A DNA stretch of 9,863 nt. Source: an uncultured Eubacteriales bacterium (GTDB lineage: Bacteria; Bacillota_A; Clostridia; Lachnospirales; Lachnospiraceae). The notes beneath the pieces were generated by a model. The model was not told where the DNA came from, searched no databases, and saw only the letters and a list, made by a program, of their open reading frames with translations. The translations under genes were made by a program, and so were the position numbers. The number at the start of each line of letters is the position of its first letter. Positions within the stretch are counted from its first letter, which is position 1. Below are positions 6,706-9,863 of this stretch, in pieces. The stretch covers positions 1-9,863 of the forward strand of contig ONVT01000207.1 of assembly GCA_900321365.1 (NCBI GenBank), written 5' to 3'.

Positions 6706-7359
6706 ATGAGATACGTGAATGATGCCCCGATTGATTTCACAAATGAAGACTGGAAGACCCACACGCCCAGGGAGAGGGCAAGGCTCGAAGCCCTGGCCCG
6801 GAAGGAGGAAGAGAAGAAGAAAAGAAGGCACAAGTCTGTCCCAAGGCTTCTCTTTGAGTGGTGTTTCCTGATTCTGATCGCAATTCTATTCGGATATGTT
6901 TCTGTATATACATTTGGCCAGCAGAGAACCAATATCGGGCAGTCCATGGATCCGACTCTTGCGGGAGGAGATGTTTGCCTGGTGAATATCCTTTCCTATC
7001 AGATCGGCTCACCCAAAGTCGGGGATATCGTTTCTTATCGTCCAAATGGGAGCACAAGTGCCAGACCGGACATCAAGCGTGTGATCGCGGTTCCCGGACA
7101 GAAGATCCAGATCCGTGATGGTATGATATATATCAATGACCAGGTCTATCTGGAAGGAAAGGACTATCCTGCGATTACCAGAGCAGGACTTGCGGAGAAT
7201 CCGATCAGGCTGGGAGAAGGGGAGTATTTTGTCCTGGGGGACAACCGCAACAATTCCGAGGATTCACGAAATCCGGAAATCGGCATTGTCACAAGCGAGA
7301 TGCTCGAAGGCAGGGTATGGTTTGTCTTAAGTCCTGCGGAGCACAGGGGGTTCATGTAA
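6706..7359 (+). CDS. lepB: Signal peptidase I (catalytically intact)
   Basis: This membrane serine protease cleaves signal peptides from exported proteins on the outer face of the membrane. It has 217 residues: a cytosolic, charged N-terminal stretch (1-47, with EEEKKKRRHK), one membrane anchor (about 48-70), then the catalytic domain. The Ser-Lys dyad is intact: Ser80 in GQSMDPTL and Lys124 in DIKRVIAVPG. The last family box GDNRNNSEDSR (178-188) is also canonical. AGAAGGA (6691-6697) precedes the ATG by 8 bases. The stop overlaps the rbgA start by one base (TAATG), and GGGGG (7346-7350) inside this gene can serve as the rbgA ribosome binding site. It is the first gene of a coupled lepB-rbgA-lepB-like set and the only one of the two peptidases here expected to be active. 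Confidence 0.97.
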   Translation: MRYVNDAPIDFTNEDWKTHTPRERARLEALARKEEEKKKRRHKSVPRLLFEWCFLILIAILFGYVSVYTFGQQRTNIGQSMDPTLAGGDVCLVNILSYQIGSPKVGDIVSYRPNGSTSARPDIKRVIAVPGQKIQIRDGMIYINDQVYLEGKDYPAITRAGLAENPIRLGEGEYFVLGDNRNNSEDSRNPEIGIVTSEMLEGRVWFVLSPAEHRGFM

Positions 7360-8198
7360 TGGATTATCAATGGTATCCCGGCCACATGACAAAGGCCAGG
7401 AGAATGATGCAGGAAAACATTGCCCTGATTGATCTGCTGATCGAGCTGACAGATGCCCGTGCACCGCAATCCGGAAGGAACCCGGATATCGATTCGCTCG
7501 CGAAGGGAAAAAGCAGGATCATCGTGCTGAACAAAGCGGATCTTGCCGATCCCCAGGCCACGAAAGCATGGCGGGAGCATTTTGCGGAAATGGGTTTCTT
7601 CACTTCTGATATCGACTCACGGAAGGGGTCACTTACAAGAGGGCTGAAGAGCCTGATCGACAAGGCCTGCGCGGAGAAGATTGAGCGGAACAGAAGAAGG
7701 GGAATACTCAACCGTCCTGTGCGCGCGATGATCGCCGGCATTCCCAATGTCGGCAAGTCCACATTCATCAATTCCTTTGCCGGAAGGGCAGCTGCAAAGA
7801 CCGGCGACAAACCGGGCGTGACCAAAGGAAAGCAGTGGATCCGACTGAATAAGAATGTGGAGCTTCTGGATACACCCGGAATCCTCTGGCCAAAATTCGA
7901 CGACCAGGAGATCGGGAAAAGGCTTGCACTGATCGGCTCCATCAAGGATGAGATTACAGATTCGGGAGAACTCGCCGCGTGGCTGATCCGGTACTTAAAC
8001 ACGGAGTATCCGGATGTCATCGAAAACCGGTATCAGGTGACGGAAAAGAAAAATGTTGAAACCGTGCTCAGCCAGATCGCCGTCAGGCGGGGCTGTCTGA
8101 AGCCGGGAGGTGTGGAGGATCTGGAGAAAGCCTCAAAACTGCTGATCGACGATTTCCGTTCAGGAAGGCTTGGGAGTATAACGCTGGAGAAGGTGTAA
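7359..8198 (+). CDS. rbgA: Ribosome biogenesis GTPase RbgA (YlqF)
   Basis: RbgA is a circularly permuted GTPase needed for late assembly of the 50S subunit, where it helps bring in late proteins such as L16. The permuted motif order is plain: G4 NKAD (58-61) comes before G1 GIPNVGKST (127-135), G2 Thr155 in KPGVTKG, and G3 DTPG (171-174). His9 in WYPGHM is conserved, matching the residue important for GTP hydrolysis in B. subtilis. The C-terminal helical RNA-binding domain (about 190-279) is complete; the length of 279 is normal. The start at 7359 is chosen over an upstream in-frame ATG at 7317 because family similarity begins exactly at MDYQWYPGHM and the start overlaps the lepB stop. Its own stop overlaps the next start in the same TAATG way. 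Confidence 0.98.
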   Translation: MDYQWYPGHMTKARRMMQENIALIDLLIELTDARAPQSGRNPDIDSLAKGKSRIIVLNKADLADPQATKAWREHFAEMGFFTSDIDSRKGSLTRGLKSLIDKACAEKIERNRRRGILNRPVRAMIAGIPNVGKSTFINSFAGRAAAKTGDKPGVTKGKQWIRLNKNVELLDTPGILWPKFDDQEIGKRLALIGSIKDEITDSGELAAWLIRYLNTEYPDVIENRYQVTEKKNVETVLSQIAVRRGCLKPGGVEDLEKASKLLIDDFRSGRLGSITLEKV

Positions 8199-8788
8199 TG
8201 GCAAGGGGCACAGGTACTCGGGATTATATCAGAAGAAAGAAGCTGACACCTCTGCGGGTGATCTTTGCTTTTTTTGCTGTTCTTGTCGTACTTGCGCTGA
8301 TTCTGTTTGCGCTCTCCCCATTTCTTGCCGACAGCGTAAAGTCGGAAAGCGGAGCAATGAGTCCCTCGATCGGAATCACCGATACGGTGGGTGTAAATCA
8401 TCTCGCTTACCTTCTTCTTCCTCCTGCGCGAGGGGATATTATTCTATTCAGGACAGCAAGAGGGGAGAGCGGGACATCGTACAGCAGGGAACCCGCTTCC
8501 ATCCGGAGGATCGTGGGCCTTCCGGGAGAGACCGTGCAGATCATGGACGGGAGAGTGTACATCAATGGCCGTCCGCTGAAAGAGGATTACCTCTCCGGGG
8601 AGATGACGTACGGCGGAACCGCTGCCTCCGCCCTGACGCTGGGTAATGATGAGTATTTTGTGATGGCGGATAATCGTTCCAACAATTTTGACAGCCGCGA
8701 TTCCACGGTCGGACCGGTTCCCGGGACGGACATCATCGGGAAGGCATGGCTGAGGATCAAACCCTTAGAGAAGTTTGGGATGATCTGA
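8198..8788 (+). CDS. Signal peptidase I-like protein lacking the catalytic Ser and Lys (probable pseudoenzyme)
   Basis: The 196-residue protein has the S26 signal peptidase layout: a basic N-terminus (1-19), a membrane anchor (about 20-44), then box C PARGDIILF (76-84), box D IRRIVGLPGETV (102-113), YINGRPL, and the final box FVMADNRSNNFDSRDS (154-169). The nucleophile position of the usual SMxPT box reads AMSPS, so Ser is Ala53 (codon GCA, 8354-8356). The general-base Lys of the usual IKRVIG reads IRRIVG, so it is Arg103 (8504-8506). The last box has ADNR for GDNR and Asn for the Ser of the usual SxDSR. Ser51, two residues before Ala53, is the only nearby alternative nucleophile. The frame is intact and the gene is coupled to rbgA by TAATG, so it looks maintained rather than decaying. 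S. aureus SpsA, beside active SpsB, is a known case of a presumed inactive partner. Family confident; loss of activity and any partner role are inferred. Confidence 0.93.
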   Translation: MARGTGTRDYIRRKKLTPLRVIFAFFAVLVVLALILFALSPFLADSVKSESGAMSPSIGITDTVGVNHLAYLLLPPARGDIILFRTARGESGTSYSREPASIRRIVGLPGETVQIMDGRVYINGRPLKEDYLSGEMTYGGTAASALTLGNDEYFVMADNRSNNFDSRDSTVGPVPGTDIIGKAWLRIKPLEKFGMI

Positions 8789-8831
8789 TTCCTTTGTGCT
8801 GCGCGCCGGAAGCGGGGAAGCGAAGACTCGC

Positions 8832-8949
8832 GTGAAAGGCTGCTTTCAGGACGATCTGTACTGCAGGCCGGTAGCAGCGGAACCGGGATACGTGTGAAAG
8901 ACTGCTTTCAGGACGATCTGTAACACTGGTTGACGGCAGCGGAGCCGGG
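8832..8949. repeat. Two-copy tandem repeat, 62-bp period, with conserved hairpin
   Basis: Two blocks recur at a spacing of exactly 62 bases: a 29-base block at 8832-8860 and 8894-8922, differing at one base (G8839 versus A8901), and a GCAGCGGARCCGGG block at 8874-8887 and 8936-8949. Each 29-base block holds a hairpin, TGAAAG with CTTTCA around a 4-base loop (GCTG or ACTG); the only difference lies in that loop. A degraded third copy of the GC-rich block may lie at about 8801-8816. It fills most of the 170-base gap between the lepB-like gene and rnhB, and I see no promoter there. Confidence 0.8.
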
Positions 8950-8958
8950 GGGAACGGA

Positions 8959-9750
8959 ATGGAGACGACCATGAAGAAAACCATCTCACAGATCCGGGAG
9001 GAATACCGGAAAGTAAGCAGGGATGACAGCGGCATGCTGGAATTATTCGCGAGGTCCATAGAGAATGATGAGAGGGCTGCCGTGCAGGCCATTGCCCGCA
9101 GTGCCCGGGAAAAGGCCGGAAAACTCGCTCTTGAGAGGGAGCGGCTTGAGAGGATGCGCATCTACGAGCGTCAGTGCAGGGAGGAGGGTTATTCGCTGAT
9201 CTGCGGGATTGATGAGGCGGGCAGGGGACCGCTGGCAGGTCCTGTGGTCGCCGGCGCGGTTATCCTTCCGGAAGACTGTGAGATCCTCGGCCTCAATGAC
9301 TCAAAGAAGCTCTCCGAAAAACGCAGGGAGGCACTCTTTGACGAGATCAGGGAAAAGGCGATCGCTTTCGGCACAGGCGTGATCGGGCCGAGACGGATCG
9401 ATGAGATCAACATCCTTCAGGCGGACTATGAGGCCATGTGTGAGGCAATCGGCACGTTGAGCGTCATGCCTCAGGTACTTCTGAATGATGCGGTGATCAT
9501 TCCGCAGGTAAGGATCGAACAGAAAAGCATCATCCACGGCGACGCGAAGAGTGTATCCGTCGCCGCGGCGAGTATCATCGCAAAGGTCACAAGGGACCGC
9601 ATGATGGAGGAATACGACTCACTGTTTCCGGAATATGGATTTGCCCGGCATAAGGGCTATGGTACCGCGGATCACTATGCCGCAATCAAAAAATACGGCC
9701 CGTGTCCGATTCACAGGAGATCATTTCTGAGGAATCTGTCAGAGCACTGA
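8959..9750 (+). CDS. rnhB: Ribonuclease HII
   Basis: RNase HII cuts the RNA strand of RNA-DNA hybrids and removes single ribonucleotides from DNA. The 263-residue protein has an 80-residue N-terminal helical, charged extension like that of the Bacillus enzymes, which aids substrate binding, followed by the catalytic domain. Metal-binding residues are all present: D85 and E86 in GIDEAGRGPLAGPV, D177 in LLNDAVIIP, and D195 in HGDAKS. DSKKLSEKRRE (114-124), AAASIIAKVTRDRM (202-215) and YGFARHKGYGT (226-236) are further signatures. The ATG at 8959 follows a GGGGGGAA stretch; an in-frame ATG at 8971 is a possible alternative. It lies 170 bases after the lepB-like gene, beyond the tandem repeat, with no obvious promoter of its own, so it may be read from upstream. 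In related genomes it usually follows rbgA directly. Confidence 0.98.
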   Translation: METTMKKTISQIREEYRKVSRDDSGMLELFARSIENDERAAVQAIARSAREKAGKLALERERLERMRIYERQCREEGYSLICGIDEAGRGPLAGPVVAGAVILPEDCEILGLNDSKKLSEKRREALFDEIREKAIAFGTGVIGPRRIDEINILQADYEAMCEAIGTLSVMPQVLLNDAVIIPQVRIEQKSIIHGDAKSVSVAAASIIAKVTRDRMMEEYDSLFPEYGFARHKGYGTADHYAAIKKYGPCPIHRRSFLRNLSEH

Positions 9751-9860
9751 ATCAGGACCCTGAACATCAGCGACTGACGGCAGCGCGTCACCTGACGACA
9801 GAATTGTGTGAATCAGAAAAGACATACCGTAGAGAGTACTGCTATGTGTACCGGAAATGA
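9702..9860 (+). other. Possible short reading frame and start of a next gene at the right edge
   Basis: An open frame could run from GTG 9702 (inside the 3' end of rnhB, different frame) to TGA 9858-9860, giving about 52 charged residues of no recognised family. Two candidate starts for a gene running off the window lie at the end: ATG 9844, with AGAGAG about 7 bases upstream, and ATG 9857, which overlaps the TGA in ATGA fashion. In related genomes rnhB is often followed by yraN, but too few codons are visible to test this. TGACG (9775-9779) and CGTCA (9786-9790) could form a small hairpin without a T-run. Confidence 0.15.
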
Positions 9861-9863
9861 ACA

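Noticed and set aside
7317..7358. Earlier in-frame ATG for RbgA
   Set aside because: The 14 extra residues overlap lepB and are not part of the family; similarity starts at 7359.
9775..9785. TGACGGCAGCG matching part of the tandem repeat at 8931-8941
   Set aside because: Only 11 bases match and neither the 29-base block nor the 62-base period is present, so it is not counted as another copy.

Overview
The window looks like a chromosomal segment of a moderately GC-rich Gram-positive anaerobe, most likely a member of the Clostridia and possibly Lachnospiraceae. This is inferred from the rplS-lepB-rbgA-rnhB order, strong AGGAGG-type ribosome binding sites, a Firmicutes-type circularly permuted GTPase (RbgA), an RNase HII with the N-terminal extension seen in Bacillus, and a lipobox lipoprotein. 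No insertion sequence, phage gene, tRNA, rRNA or CRISPR array is visible.

Layout. Positions 1-2294 (+) hold the 3' part of a GH2, LacZ-type beta-galactosidase whose start lies left of the window. A strong hairpin and a small AT-rich lipoprotein gene follow (2363-2782, +). A sodium:neurotransmitter-symporter-family transporter lies convergent to it on the minus strand (2903-4243), with its own terminator and a good promoter. Divergent from the transporter is a HerA/DUF853-type ATPase (4509-6092, +) ending in an alanine-rich charged helix and a long glycine zipper. A near-consensus promoter and a short leader then drive rplS (6283-6630), followed by a terminator-like hairpin. Next come lepB (6706-7359), rbgA (7359-8198) and a second signal-peptidase-I-like gene (8198-8788), joined by two one-base TAATG overlaps. 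After a 170-base gap holding a 62-bp-period tandem repeat comes rnhB (8959-9750). The last 113 bases hold no secure gene.

How the genes work together. The right half is a ribosome and cell-envelope housekeeping cluster: L19 (large subunit), RbgA (late 50S assembly), signal peptidase I (secreted-protein maturation) and RNase HII (removal of ribonucleotides and RNA from DNA). The left half is accessory: beta-galactoside hydrolysis, a lipoprotein, and Na+-driven amino-acid-type uptake.

The most notable observation is that the second signal peptidase keeps the family fold motifs but has Ala in place of the catalytic Ser and Arg in place of the catalytic Lys, with further changes in the last conserved box. 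It is probably a pseudoenzyme, translationally coupled to rbgA and an intact lepB. Other points of interest are a perfect GxxxG glycine-zipper insertion in the beta-galactosidase, an even longer one at the end of the HerA-like ATPase, and the repeat unit upstream of rnhB, in which the only difference within its hairpin falls in the loop.
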